A DNA stretch of 64,000 nucleotides from Haloarcula amylovorans (GCF_004681185.1 NZ_SRIF01000001.1:992001-1056000); one strand, 5' to 3'. Shown: positions 50,419-59,412, counted from the stretch's first letter. Made by a program: numbers and translations. The notes: generated by a model not told the origin, from the sequence alone.

Positions 50419-51411
50419 ATGGCTACGAAAACCGAAGACTCAGACGGCGGACCACTGGAACGCTGGACGCAAAGCGCCATCCAGAACCCACAGCGAGTGT
50501 ACAGAGCGCTGTTTTACGCAGCGATGCTATTCTTCCTCGTCACCACGATGTTCCCGTTCTACTGGTTGCTCGTGCTGGCGATTACGCCCGAGGGGAACCT
50601 ACTGGCCGGGAGTTTCCTCCCGACCATCGACCTCTTCGGCGTCAGTGGGACGTTCCCACTGCCAGTGCCAAAGGGGTTCAATCCGGCGGCGTTCATCACC
50701 GTCTTCGAGCAGGTGCCGTTCCACCTCTACATGCTCAACAGCTTCGCACTGGCGATCACCACCACGATCATCGTGCTGTTCGTCGCCAGTCTGGCCGGCT
50801 ACGTGTTCGGCCGCCTGCGCTTCCCCGGCCGAGCGTTCCTCATGCTGGGGATTCTGGCAATTAGCTACTTCCCGCCAGCGGCGTTCGTCATCCCGCTGTT
50901 TCAGGCCTTCGCGGGGAACGCACCGATCACGATTCCGTTTACCGACATCGGGCTGTTCACGCCGCCGCGGCTGTTGAACACGCCGGGATCGATGGTGTTG
51001 CCCTTCAGCGCGCTGTTCATGCCGCTGTCCATCTTCATCCTCACCACGTTCTACGGCCAGATCCCGGACGGGCTGGAAGACGCTGCACGTGTCGAGGGGA
51101 CGACCCGCCTCGGCGCGCTGTTCCGGGTCATCATGCCCCTCTCGGCACCGGGCGTGGCGACGGCGTCGGTGCTCACCTTCATCGCGGTGTACAACGAGTA
51201 CTTCTTCAGTTCCATCATGGCCACGTCGCCCGAAGCGACGAAGTGGTCGCCGATTCTGGGCGGGATCCTCAGCTATCAGACCCAGTACACCACGCAGTAC
51301 AACCTCATGGCGGCTGCGAGTATCGTCGGGGTGTTGCCCGTCGTGATTCTCGTCATCGTCGCACAGGAACGCATCGTCAGCGGACTGACCTCAGGCGCGC
51401 TCAAGGAGTAA
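50419..51411 (+). CDS. Sugar ABC transporter permease, MalG type
   Basis: A 330-residue permease with about six transmembrane helices. The EAA-like coupling loop reads LEDAARVEGTTRLGALFRV, and the N-terminal FPFYWLLVLAITPEGNLLAG is typical of MalG/UgpE members. It begins 1 base after the first permease stop and ends 4 bases before the ATPase gene. Confidence 0.93.
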   Translation: MATKTEDSDGGPLERWTQSAIQNPQRVYRALFYAAMLFFLVTTMFPFYWLLVLAITPEGNLLAGSFLPTIDLFGVSGTFPLPVPKGFNPAAFITVFEQVPFHLYMLNSFALAITTTIIVLFVASLAGYVFGRLRFPGRAFLMLGILAISYFPPAAFVIPLFQAFAGNAPITIPFTDIGLFTPPRLLNTPGSMVLPFSALFMPLSIFILTTFYGQIPDGLEDAARVEGTTRLGALFRVIMPLSAPGVATASVLTFIAVYNEYFFSSIMATSPEATKWSPILGGILSYQTQYTTQYNLMAAASIVGVLPVVILVIVAQERIVSGLTSGALKE

Positions 51412-51415
51412 TACA

Positions 51416-52612
51416 ATGGCACGAGTCAGACTCGAACACGTCACGAAACGCTACGACGACCAGGGTGAGACGGTCACCGCGGTCGACGACATGAACCTAG
51501 ACGTCGAACACGGGGAGTTTATCTGCTTCGTCGGCCCCTCCGGGTGTGGGAAATCGACGACGATGGAGACCATCGCGGGTCTCACCATCCCCACGGAAGG
51601 CGAGGTGTACATCGGCGACCGCGAGGTGACGAATCTTCCCCCGAAGGACCGCGGGATCGCGATGGTGTTCCAGAACATCGCGCTGTTCCCGCACATGGAC
51701 GTCTACGACAACATCAGCTTCGGCCTGCGCCTGCGAGACTACCCCCAAGAAGAGATCGACCGCCGGGTCGAACGGGCGGCAGATATCGTCCAGTTAGAAG
51801 GGATGCTCGACCGGATGCCCGACGAGATGTCCGGCGGCCAGCGCCAGCGCGTCGCTATCGCTCGTGCCATCGTCCGAGAACCGGACGTGTTCCTGATGGA
51901 CGAGCCGCTCGCCAATCTGGACGCGAAGTTGAAGGTCCACATGCGGACGGAGCTCCAGCGCCTGCACAAAGAACTGGACACGACGATTATCTACGTCACC
52001 CACGACCAGGAAGAGGCGATGACGCTCTCGGACCGCATCGCCGTCCTCAACAGCGGGGCGCTCCAGCAGATCGACCCGCCACTGACCTGTTACAACGAAC
52101 CGGCGAACCTCTTCGTCGCGGGGTTCATCGGGTCGCCATCGATGAACTTCGTCTCGGGGACAGTAACGGAGAACTCGATAGAGACGCCGAACTTCACGCT
52201 CGCGTTCGACCCGGCCAGCGTCGAGGGCGTCGGCGTCGGCGACGAGCTGACGGTGGGTATCCGCCCGGAGGACATCTACCCGAGCGCGAAACGGAGCGAA
52301 GTCACGGACCCGTCCTCGTCCATCTCGGCGACGGTCGATATCTTAGAGCCAATGGGCGACGAGATATTCACCTACATGCTACTGGGCGAAGGCGAGACGT
52401 CGATGACCCAGGAGCAGACAACGAACGACCAGTTGTTGATGAGCATCGAACCGGACGCAGAGATCGTCGAAGACGACGACATCGAGGTGGTCATCGACCG
52501 GCGGAACGTCCACCTCTTCGACACTGCATCGGGTAAAGCGCTGGTTCACAAACTCGAACCGGCCGGGAGCGGTGGCGATGTCGCTGGAAGCGAAGTTGAA
52601 TCCGACGACTAA
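51416..52612 (+). CDS. Sugar ABC transporter ATPase, MalK/UgpC type
   Basis: A 398-residue ATPase. It has Walker A GPSGCGKSTTMETIAGL, signature MSGGQRQRVAIARAIV, Walker B VFLMDEPLANLDAKL and the switch His in YVTHDQEEAM. A C-terminal MalK-like TOBE region (about 245-385) follows. It completes a full transporter with the preceding three genes. A related ATPase at 56907 belongs to the second, incomplete system. Confidence 0.94.
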   Translation: MARVRLEHVTKRYDDQGETVTAVDDMNLDVEHGEFICFVGPSGCGKSTTMETIAGLTIPTEGEVYIGDREVTNLPPKDRGIAMVFQNIALFPHMDVYDNISFGLRLRDYPQEEIDRRVERAADIVQLEGMLDRMPDEMSGGQRQRVAIARAIVREPDVFLMDEPLANLDAKLKVHMRTELQRLHKELDTTIIYVTHDQEEAMTLSDRIAVLNSGALQQIDPPLTCYNEPANLFVAGFIGSPSMNFVSGTVTENSIETPNFTLAFDPASVEGVGVGDELTVGIRPEDIYPSAKRSEVTDPSSSISATVDILEPMGDEIFTYMLLGEGETSMTQEQTTNDQLLMSIEPDAEIVEDDDIEVVIDRRNVHLFDTASGKALVHKLEPAGSGGDVAGSEVESDD

Positions 52613-52624
52613 TCTAACCCACCG

Positions 52625-52831
52625 ATGAGCACGCATCTGGCGGCAACGGTTTACTGGAGCGGGATGGTAGTCCTGTTCTTCTTCTGGGCGTACGGCATCG
52701 CGTCGTTCGTCTTCGACATGAAGAACAAGATCATCCCGGGACTCGTCAAGTACCGCCGCGGGAAACGCGCTGAGAAGGCAGAACAGCAACGAGAAGACGA
52801 ACGCGAAGAGCGCGAGCAGCAACTGTACTGA
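52625..52831 (+). CDS. Small single-span membrane protein at end of sugar ABC operon
   Basis: A 68-residue protein. A transmembrane helix (about residues 8-31, YWSGMVVLFFFWAYGIASF) is followed by a positively charged stretch and a long, highly charged helix rich in Glu, Arg and Gln at the C-terminus, probably cytoplasmic and coiled coil. It starts 12 bases after the ATPase gene on the same strand, so it is the last member of the operon. It may be an accessory subunit that contacts the transporter; I do not recognise a named family. Confidence 0.75.
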   Translation: MSTHLAATVYWSGMVVLFFFWAYGIASFVFDMKNKIIPGLVKYRRGKRAEKAEQQREDEREEREQQLY

Positions 52832-52872
52832 GTCGAGAGAGCTTTCGTCTCGTTCGTCTCTTTTCAACCACT

Positions 52873-53943
52873 ATGAGTGACTTATCATCCATTCGTCTGG
52901 GATTCGTCGGCCTCGGCAACATCGCCCACCTCCACTGTGACCGGCTGCAGAACGCCGGCCTGGGCGCCCTCGTTGCCGCTGGCATGGACGTCGACCCGGA
53001 CGCACGACGCATATTCGCCGAGGAGTACGGTGCGGAAGTGTACGAGGACCCCGACGAGTTCTACGCCGACGTGGACGCTGTCCTCGTGACGACGCCGAAC
53101 AAGTTTCACGAACAGTACGTCGTCGACGCCCTCGATGCGGGCCGGGACGTGTTCGTCGAGAAACCGCTAGCACACACGCTCGAAAGCGCAGAACGCATCG
53201 CCGATGCGGCGGCTGACGCCGAGGGATTTTGCATGGTCGGCTTTCACAACCGCTTTGCAAACCCAGTACAGGCGCTCGTCGAGTACGAACGGAACGGGAC
53301 GCTCGGCGAGATCTCGCACGTCGAGGCCGACTACATCCGGCGACGCGGCGTCCCCGGACGCGGGTCGTGGTTCACGCGGAAACCCATCGCAGGCGGTGGG
53401 TCGCTCATCGACATCGGAGCACACGCGATCGACCTCTCGCTGTATTTGCTCGGCTATCCCGACGTAATAGAGGTGAGCGGCGAGACCCGTGCGCAGTTCG
53501 GCACGAGGGAGGACTACTCATATCTCCACATGTGGGGCGAAGACCGGGGTGCGAGCGAGTTCAGCGTCGACGACTCCGCGAGTGCGTTTATCCGCTGTGC
53601 CGACGGAACGACTATCACGCTCGAAGTCGCGTGGGCGAGCAACCGACCCGGGAGCCAGCAGTACTACGTCCGCGGCTCGGAGGCCGGAGCCGGGCTCGAC
53701 CTGAAAGACCACTCGCTGGAACTGTACGAGACGGCGACGACCGGAGCGATGCATCACCGAACGACGGAGATCGAGACCGGAGAGGACGAGCCGCACGCGC
53801 TCGAACAGGAGCGCTTCTTAGCGGCCGTCGCGGCCGATGAACCCCCGGGAACCAACACGGTCGAACAGGCGCTGGCTGTCCAGCGCGTGATGGACGCCAT
53901 CTACCGTTCCAGCGAACAAGGTTGTGCCGTTTCCATCGAATAG
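52873..53943 (+). CDS. Gfo/Idh/MocA-family dehydrogenase, second copy
   Basis: A 356-residue NAD(P)-dependent sugar oxidoreductase. The Rossmann start LGFVGLGNIAHLHCDRL, catalytic Lys in FVEKPLAHTLESAE (about residue 97) and IDIGAHAIDLSLYLLG (catalytic His/Asp) are all canonical. It follows the transporter operon by 41 bases and may be read from it. Glucose-fructose oxidoreductase, inositol dehydrogenase and 3-keto-sugar-forming enzymes share this fold. It is only distantly related to the member at 38405. Confidence 0.9.
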   Translation: MSDLSSIRLGFVGLGNIAHLHCDRLQNAGLGALVAAGMDVDPDARRIFAEEYGAEVYEDPDEFYADVDAVLVTTPNKFHEQYVVDALDAGRDVFVEKPLAHTLESAERIADAAADAEGFCMVGFHNRFANPVQALVEYERNGTLGEISHVEADYIRRRGVPGRGSWFTRKPIAGGGSLIDIGAHAIDLSLYLLGYPDVIEVSGETRAQFGTREDYSYLHMWGEDRGASEFSVDDSASAFIRCADGTTITLEVAWASNRPGSQQYYVRGSEAGAGLDLKDHSLELYETATTGAMHHRTTEIETGEDEPHALEQERFLAAVAADEPPGTNTVEQALAVQRVMDAIYRSSEQGCAVSIE

Positions 53944-54032
53944 CTCCGCCTCACTATCTTTACTCCTCATATCCAGCAGCGATAATGGTGAAGAAAGACT
54001 TAATCATCAGTGCTCTCACTGTCCGGTAGATT

Positions 54033-55097
54033 ATGAAAGCGATTGGTGTCACCCGCGATGGCGACGAACCGCAGTTGCTGGACGTGCCGCGGCCGGAACC
54101 CGGCGAGGGCGAGGCACTCGTTCGGACGCTTCGGGTGGGCGTGGACGGGACAGATCACGAAGTCATCGCCGGGTCACACGGTGGGTTCCCCGAGGGCGAG
54201 GACTACATGGTTCTGGGCCACGAGGCCGTCGGCGTCGTCGAAGAACCGAACGGAACCGGCCTGGAGAAAGGACAGGTCGTCGTCCCGACGGTCCGGCGCA
54301 AGCCCGACGGCGAGACGAACGAGTACTTCCGGCGTGGGGAACCGGATATGGCACCGGCCGGCGAGTACGTCGAACGCGGGATCGTAGGTGGGCACGGCTA
54401 CATGGCAGAATACTTCACATCGCCCGCGGACTATCTCGTCCCAGTCTCCGAAGAACTCGCCGAGTACGGCTTCTTCGTCGAGCCAATCTCCATCACGGAG
54501 AAGGCGAACGAACACGCGTACGCGACGCGAGAACCGTTCGAATGGCGGCCCGAGGCAGCCTGTGTACTCGGGAACGGCTCGCTCGGCCTGTTGACCCTCT
54601 GGATGTTCGGGCAGGAGTACGACCGCACCTACTGCGTTGGCCGCCGTGACCGACCGGATTCCACCATCGACATCATCGAGGAACTCGGTGCAACCTACGT
54701 CGACTCGCGCGAGACGTCCGTCGACGAGATTCCCGACGAGTACGAACCTATTGACTACATCTACGAGGCCACTGGGTTCGCACCCCACGTCATCGAGACG
54801 GTCCACGCGCTCGCACCGAACGGTGTGGGGGCGCTCTTGGGCATCCCTGAACCCTGGGACTTCGAGATCGACGGCGGATCGCTGCACAACGAACTGGTGT
54901 TGCACAACAAGTGTCTCGTCGGCACCGTCAACTCCCATATCAAGCACTTCGAGTACGCCGTCGAAACGCTCGAATCGATGCCGGAGTGGCTGCTCGAAGA
55001 ACTCGTCACGACGGTCGCAACGCCCGAGGAAGTCGATCCGGCCTTCGTCGACGACGACGAACAGATCAAAGCGGTCGTCGAGTTCGACACGCTGTAA
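54033..55097 (+). CDS. gdh: Glucose 1-dehydrogenase, haloarchaeal type
   Basis: A 354-residue zinc-dependent medium-chain dehydrogenase. It closely resembles the Haloferax glucose dehydrogenase: LVRTLRVGVDGTDHEVIAG, LGHEAVGVVEEPNGT, ERGIVGGHGYMAEYFTSP, FVEPISITEKANEHAYA, LGNGSLGLLTL and GRRDRPDSTIDIIEELGATY. It oxidises glucose to gluconolactone with NADP(H) preference, the first step of the semi-phosphorylative Entner-Doudoroff pathway. A TATA-like GACTTAATC (about 53997-54006) lies roughly 30 bases before the ATG. It precedes the glucose-type binding-protein gene. Confidence 0.94.
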   Translation: MKAIGVTRDGDEPQLLDVPRPEPGEGEALVRTLRVGVDGTDHEVIAGSHGGFPEGEDYMVLGHEAVGVVEEPNGTGLEKGQVVVPTVRRKPDGETNEYFRRGEPDMAPAGEYVERGIVGGHGYMAEYFTSPADYLVPVSEELAEYGFFVEPISITEKANEHAYATREPFEWRPEAACVLGNGSLGLLTLWMFGQEYDRTYCVGRRDRPDSTIDIIEELGATYVDSRETSVDEIPDEYEPIDYIYEATGFAPHVIETVHALAPNGVGALLGIPEPWDFEIDGGSLHNELVLHNKCLVGTVNSHIKHFEYAVETLESMPEWLLEELVTTVATPEEVDPAFVDDDEQIKAVVEFDTL

Positions 55098-55306
55098 CGA
55101 TTTACTCGCTTTCTGATACTGTCTTTCGTATCGGAATAATTATACAGCGATTGTCGGTGTTAGCCACCACCAAATACAGCATCGTCACTGCGCAATAAAT
55201 CGCACGTCTGCTGATATATAATTTTGTGTGAAATAATTCCTCTATCGTTAATATATGGAAAATCGCCATACTGCGGTCGAATTTGTCCCGATATCGAGAA
55301 GGTAAA

Positions 55307-55339
55307 ACAACGACTGTTGTCATACAGAAGTATTAAGTG
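55307..55339 (+). promoter_or_regulatory. Palindromic operator and TATA before glucose-type binding protein
   Basis: ACAAC-GACT-GTTGT (55307-55320) is followed by TATTAAGTG (55331-55339). The spacing to the TTAAGT core is 4 bases shorter than at 40691 and 47772. The ATG is at 55379, so this transcript has a short leader of about 20 bases. The region 55098-55306 upstream is AT-rich and holds no gene. Confidence 0.6.
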
Positions 55340-55378
55340 TGAATCCTCAATACGAAATAGTGAGGTATTGGTGCAACC

Positions 55379-56758
55379 ATGACTGACGACAACTCTGACA
55401 AACGGCTCACACGACGGAACGCGCTTCGAATCGCTGGTGCGGCAGGTGCTGCATCGCTCGCTGGCTGTGGTGGCGACGGCGGCGACGGCGGCGATGGCGG
55501 TAGTACCAGTGGCGACGGTGACGACGGTGGCGACGGCGGTAGCACGAGCGGCGACGGGGGCGACGGGGGCGCGACGCAGACCCAGGCGCTCGAAGTCGCT
55601 CACTGGTGGGGCGAGGGCGACGGACTGGAAGCGATTCAGTCCATGATGGACGCATTCACCGAGAAATACCCCAACGTCCAGTTCGACGAGAACCTCATCG
55701 CCGGTGGCGCTGGTTCGAACCTCCAGTCCAATATCCGGACCCGTATCCAGAACGGCAACCACCCCAGTACCTGGCAGCAGTGGCCCGGTGCGGCGCTGAA
55801 GCCGTACACGGACGCGAACCTTCTCGAGGACATCGGCGACTCCGTCTGGAGCGAGAACGGGATGAAGGAGAACTACCTCGCCGGCCCGAAGGCCGCGGCG
55901 CAGCCAGCTGGGAACTTCGTAACGGTTCCGCTCAACATCCACCGTATCAACAACCTGTTCTACAACGTCAGCGTCATCGAGGACGCCGGTGTGGACCCGT
56001 CGAGTCTCGAAACGCCGTCGGACCTCACTGATGCGTTAAAGGCCGTCAGCGATGCGGGGTACACGGGCATGGCACACCAGACCAACTCCCCGTGGTCGAC
56101 CGTCCAACTCTTCGCCACCGTGTATCTGGGCGTTACGGACGCGGAGACGTACGCCGCAACGTTCGAGGAGGGCAAGATCAACGCTAACTCCGATTCCCTC
56201 GGTCAGGCGCTCGACATCGTCCGCGAGTACAGCGAGTACTACCCGAGCGACGCCGGTTCCATCTCGTGGACCGAGGCCAACAACGGCGTCATCAACGGCG
56301 AGGCCGGCTTCATCCACCAGGGTGACTGGGCGGCCGGGACCTACATCACGAACGACCTCACGTACGGCGAGGAGTGGGACTACACCGTCTTCCCGGGCAC
56401 CTCCGGATCGTACTCCCTGAACATGGACTCGTTCCCGTACCCGGTCAACAACCCGTCGCCGGACGCGACCACGAAGTGGTGCCAGTTCGCCGGCACGACC
56501 GAGGCACAGGAGATCTTCTGTCCCGGCAAGGGCGCGATTCCGCCCCGGAAGGACGCCTCGACCGAGCCGTTCAACGAGTTCTCCTCCGACCAGATCAAGG
56601 ACTTCCAGAACAGCGACGCCCAGCCGCGGTCGCTGGCTCACGGGCTCGCAGCACCGCCCGCCGTCGCGTCTGGTGTCAGCTCTGCCATCTCTTCGTTCAT
56701 CTCCGGCGGTTCGAACGACGAGGTCGTCAGTCAGCTGGCCAACGCGTACAGCCAGTAA
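55379..56758 (+). CDS. Glucose-type ABC transporter substrate-binding lipoprotein
   Basis: A 459-residue binding protein. The leader has LTRRNALRIAG (twin arginines) and a lipobox ending SLAGC, then a long Gly/Asp/Ser linker. The mature domain has EVAHWWGEGDGLEAIQSMMD, LNIHRINNLFYNVSV, IHQGDWAAGTYI and KGAIPPRKDAS, typical of haloarchaeal glucose-binding proteins. An ATPase gene follows after 148 bases, but there is no permease pair between or after them. The leaderless homologue at 33668 is its paralogue. Confidence 0.92.
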   Translation: MTDDNSDKRLTRRNALRIAGAAGAASLAGCGGDGGDGGDGGSTSGDGDDGGDGGSTSGDGGDGGATQTQALEVAHWWGEGDGLEAIQSMMDAFTEKYPNVQFDENLIAGGAGSNLQSNIRTRIQNGNHPSTWQQWPGAALKPYTDANLLEDIGDSVWSENGMKENYLAGPKAAAQPAGNFVTVPLNIHRINNLFYNVSVIEDAGVDPSSLETPSDLTDALKAVSDAGYTGMAHQTNSPWSTVQLFATVYLGVTDAETYAATFEEGKINANSDSLGQALDIVREYSEYYPSDAGSISWTEANNGVINGEAGFIHQGDWAAGTYITNDLTYGEEWDYTVFPGTSGSYSLNMDSFPYPVNNPSPDATTKWCQFAGTTEAQEIFCPGKGAIPPRKDASTEPFNEFSSDQIKDFQNSDAQPRSLAHGLAAPPAVASGVSSAISSFISGGSNDEVVSQLANAYSQ

Positions 56759-56814
56759 CACCCGCCGACCGGCCTTCGTTTATTTATCGCTATCGGGCAA
56801 GCGGTAGCTATATA

Positions 56815-56826
56815 CGTTGGCCAACG
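56815..56826. promoter_or_regulatory. Perfect 12-base palindrome before ATPase gene
   Basis: CGTTGGCCAACG lies 47 bases upstream of a TATA-like GTAAAATA (56873-56880), which is itself about 27 bases before the ATPase ATG. It differs from the ACAAC-N4-GTTGT sites and may bind a different regulator. Confidence 0.4.
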
Positions 56827-56906
56827 GGCGTTTCAGACGTTACAGACCCGAGCAATCGGGTGGCAGCGAGCGGTAAAATACAGTCCCTTAATGGGGGAAC
56901 TAAGCG

Positions 56907-58052
56907 ATGGCAAGTCTTACACTCGACAACGTAACGAAAGTATTCGACGACGACGGCGAGCAGATCATCGCTGTCGATGATGTCTCTATTGACATTGCCG
57001 ACGGCGAGTTTCTCGTACTGGTCGGCCCGTCCGGCTGTGGGAAGTCCACGACGCTCCGGATGATCGCGGGCCTCGAACAGGTTACCGAAGGGGAGATTCG
57101 GCTCGGTGACCGGGTAGTCAACGACATTCCAGCGAAAGAACGGAACGCGGCGATGGTGTTTCAGTCGTACGCGCTCTATCCCCACATGTCCGTCCGAGAG
57201 AACATGGCGTTCGGACTGGAGGAGTCCACCGACCTTTCGGACGAGGAGATAAACGGGCGCGTCGAAGAGGCCGCTGAGATGCTCGGTATCCCAGAACTCA
57301 TCGACCGCCGTCCAGACGAGTTGTCTGGTGGGCAACAACAGCGCGTCGCACTGGGTCGTGCGATCGTCCGGGATCCCGACGTCTTTCTCATGGACGAACC
57401 GCTGGCCAACTTAGACGCGAAGCTCCGCGCAGAGATGCGGACCGAACTCCAGCGGCTGCAAGAGGACATCGGCGTCGCCACTGTGTACGTCACGCACAAT
57501 CAGGTGGAGGCGATGACGATGTCCGACCGCGTCGCGATCCTCAACGACGGCATCCTCCAGCAGTGCGCGACACCCCTGGAGTGTTACCACCAACCGAACA
57601 ACCTCTTCGTCGCGGGATTCATCGGTGAGCCGTCGATGAACTTCTTCGACGCCGAGCTACAGGGATCGACGCTCGTCACTGACGAGTTCGACTACGATCT
57701 CTCCGAGGAGACGATCTCCTCGCTGGGAGAGGCGACGGACCTCGTGTTGGGCGTTCGGCCGGAAGACGTCGAACTCCGCTCTAGCGTCGACTCCGAACAC
57801 GACTACAGAGCGACCGTCGACGTCGTCGAGCCGATGGGCGACGAAAACGTCATCCACCTCGTCTTCGAGGGGAACGAGCGGGCAGAGGAGAACCTCTTCA
57901 CCGCCGTCCTCGACGGGATGAAAAGCGTCGACGCGGGACAGCAACTCGTCGCACGATTCCCGGAGTCCGCAATCCATCTCTTCGACCGAGAGACGGGCAA
58001 GGCGTTACACAACCGAAAACTCGAAGCCGCCGGGTCGCCCCGCGTGCAATAG
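56907..58052 (+). CDS. Sugar ABC transporter ATPase, MalK/UgpC type, second copy
   Basis: A 381-residue ATPase. It has Walker A GPSGCGKSTTLRMIAGL, signature LSGGQQQRVALGRAIV, Walker B VFLMDEPLANLDAKL, and YVTHNQVEAMTMSD, in which Asn replaces the usual Asp after the switch His. A MalK-type C-terminal regulatory region follows. It has its own TATA-like element (56873-56880), so it can be expressed apart from the binding protein upstream. Without adjacent permeases it may energise permeases encoded elsewhere, such as those at 49437 and 50419. Confidence 0.93.
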   Translation: MASLTLDNVTKVFDDDGEQIIAVDDVSIDIADGEFLVLVGPSGCGKSTTLRMIAGLEQVTEGEIRLGDRVVNDIPAKERNAAMVFQSYALYPHMSVRENMAFGLEESTDLSDEEINGRVEEAAEMLGIPELIDRRPDELSGGQQQRVALGRAIVRDPDVFLMDEPLANLDAKLRAEMRTELQRLQEDIGVATVYVTHNQVEAMTMSDRVAILNDGILQQCATPLECYHQPNNLFVAGFIGEPSMNFFDAELQGSTLVTDEFDYDLSEETISSLGEATDLVLGVRPEDVELRSSVDSEHDYRATVDVVEPMGDENVIHLVFEGNERAEENLFTAVLDGMKSVDAGQQLVARFPESAIHLFDRETGKALHNRKLEAAGSPRVQ

Positions 58053-58099
58053 TCACGCAGGGCCGAACTTCTTTGTAGCCGTCCGATAAACCCCCGGGT

Positions 58100-59152
58100 A
58101 TGTCAGGCGACGACCTGGAAGCTTCACTCGAGCAAGTAATCACACGATTCGACCTCGGTGAATACGAGATTGCCGCGTACCTCGCCGTGCTTCAACACGG
58201 CGAACTGACGGCGTCGGAAATCGCAGAGAACACCGATATCCCACAGCCACGAGTGTACGATACGGTTCGAAGCCTCAGCGACGTTGGGCTCGTCGAACTC
58301 AAGGAGTCGCGGCCGATGAAGGTGCTCGCTATCGACCCGAGAGACGCGTTCGGCGATATCCAGCAGTCGCTCGACGATCTCGTCGAGGACCTCTCCTCAC
58401 GGTACACCGCGCCGGCTCGCGAACCGGAGGCCGTCTCGCTGGTGAAATCCCGACCGACGATCCTGCGCTACCTCGAAGACATCATCGACGCCGCCGAGTA
58501 CGAACTGACGCTGTCGCTGACGCCCTCGCTGTTGAATCGACTGGAGTCTCAACTTGCCACACGACGGGAGGAGGGAATCGCCACGGAGATACTCCTCTCG
58601 CCCGCGAAGGAAGCGCCCGACCCCGACGACTTCGACTACCTCTCGGTGGCGACGACGGTGAAGGGGCGTCGAGGAATCACGACCCCCGTCGTGGCGGTCG
58701 CCGACGGCAACTACTCGATGTACGCCACACGCGAGTCCATCCGGGGCGACGCCGACCGGTACGGCGTCATCTTCAATCGCTCCGAGCTGGGTTTTCTGGT
58801 CTCCGGGTTTCTCAACACCGTCCTCTGGACGACGGCGGACGTCATCGCCTCCAACGGGATGGGAATCCCCTTCCCGCGCCGCTACGGCACCATCAGACGA
58901 TGTATCTCCGATCTGGCGTCGCTCGACGAGGAGTTCTACGCGACCATCGAGGGACGCGACGTCGAGACGGGCGACCACTGGGTCGTCCAAGGGAAAGTCG
59001 ACGAAGTGTCGTTCGGACCCAACCGCGAGGTGGCGACGCTCGTCGTCGAGACGGCCGACGGACCGGTCGACGTCGGCGGGCAGCTGGCGGCTTACGAGGA
59101 CATCGAAGCCTACGAGATACAGGTCGCTCGGGACGAGCCGCCGTCTGTCTAA
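58100..59152 (+). CDS. TrmB-family transcriptional regulator, second copy
   Basis: A 350-residue TrmB-type regulator. It has an N-terminal winged helix (FDLGEYEIAAYLAVLQHGEL and NTDIPQPRVYDTVRSLSDVG, about residues 15-68), a coiled coil, a PLD-like middle domain (about 110-240) and a C-terminal ligand domain ending near QVARDEPPSV. It follows the ATPase gene by 47 bases on the same strand and probably regulates this glucose-type transporter or the glycolytic genes, as Halobacterium TrmB does. The domain order matches the copy at 46524, but the two differ widely in sequence. Confidence 0.9.
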   Translation: MSGDDLEASLEQVITRFDLGEYEIAAYLAVLQHGELTASEIAENTDIPQPRVYDTVRSLSDVGLVELKESRPMKVLAIDPRDAFGDIQQSLDDLVEDLSSRYTAPAREPEAVSLVKSRPTILRYLEDIIDAAEYELTLSLTPSLLNRLESQLATRREEGIATEILLSPAKEAPDPDDFDYLSVATTVKGRRGITTPVVAVADGNYSMYATRESIRGDADRYGVIFNRSELGFLVSGFLNTVLWTTADVIASNGMGIPFPRRYGTIRRCISDLASLDEEFYATIEGRDVETGDHWVVQGKVDEVSFGPNREVATLVVETADGPVDVGGQLAAYEDIEAYEIQVARDEPPSV

Positions 59153-59412
59153 TCGGTTTGAAAGGACAATGAGACTCGTGGCCTGTCGGACACATCAGCG
59201 GGGAGTTCGGTCCGAGTGCCCACGAGTACGTAACCCTATCAGCGGGGCCGTTGAATCGGACAGCAACAGCGTATAGTTGGTAGTGCGTGTAAAATATTAC
59301 GCTATCTAGGCGCGGAATTTTATCTGGTGCGTGGACTGACTCACGCCCAGTGGAACAGTCCAACGCCAGTGGAAACAGATATATCAATCGTTGCCGACAG
59401 CTAGGCGTAGAG

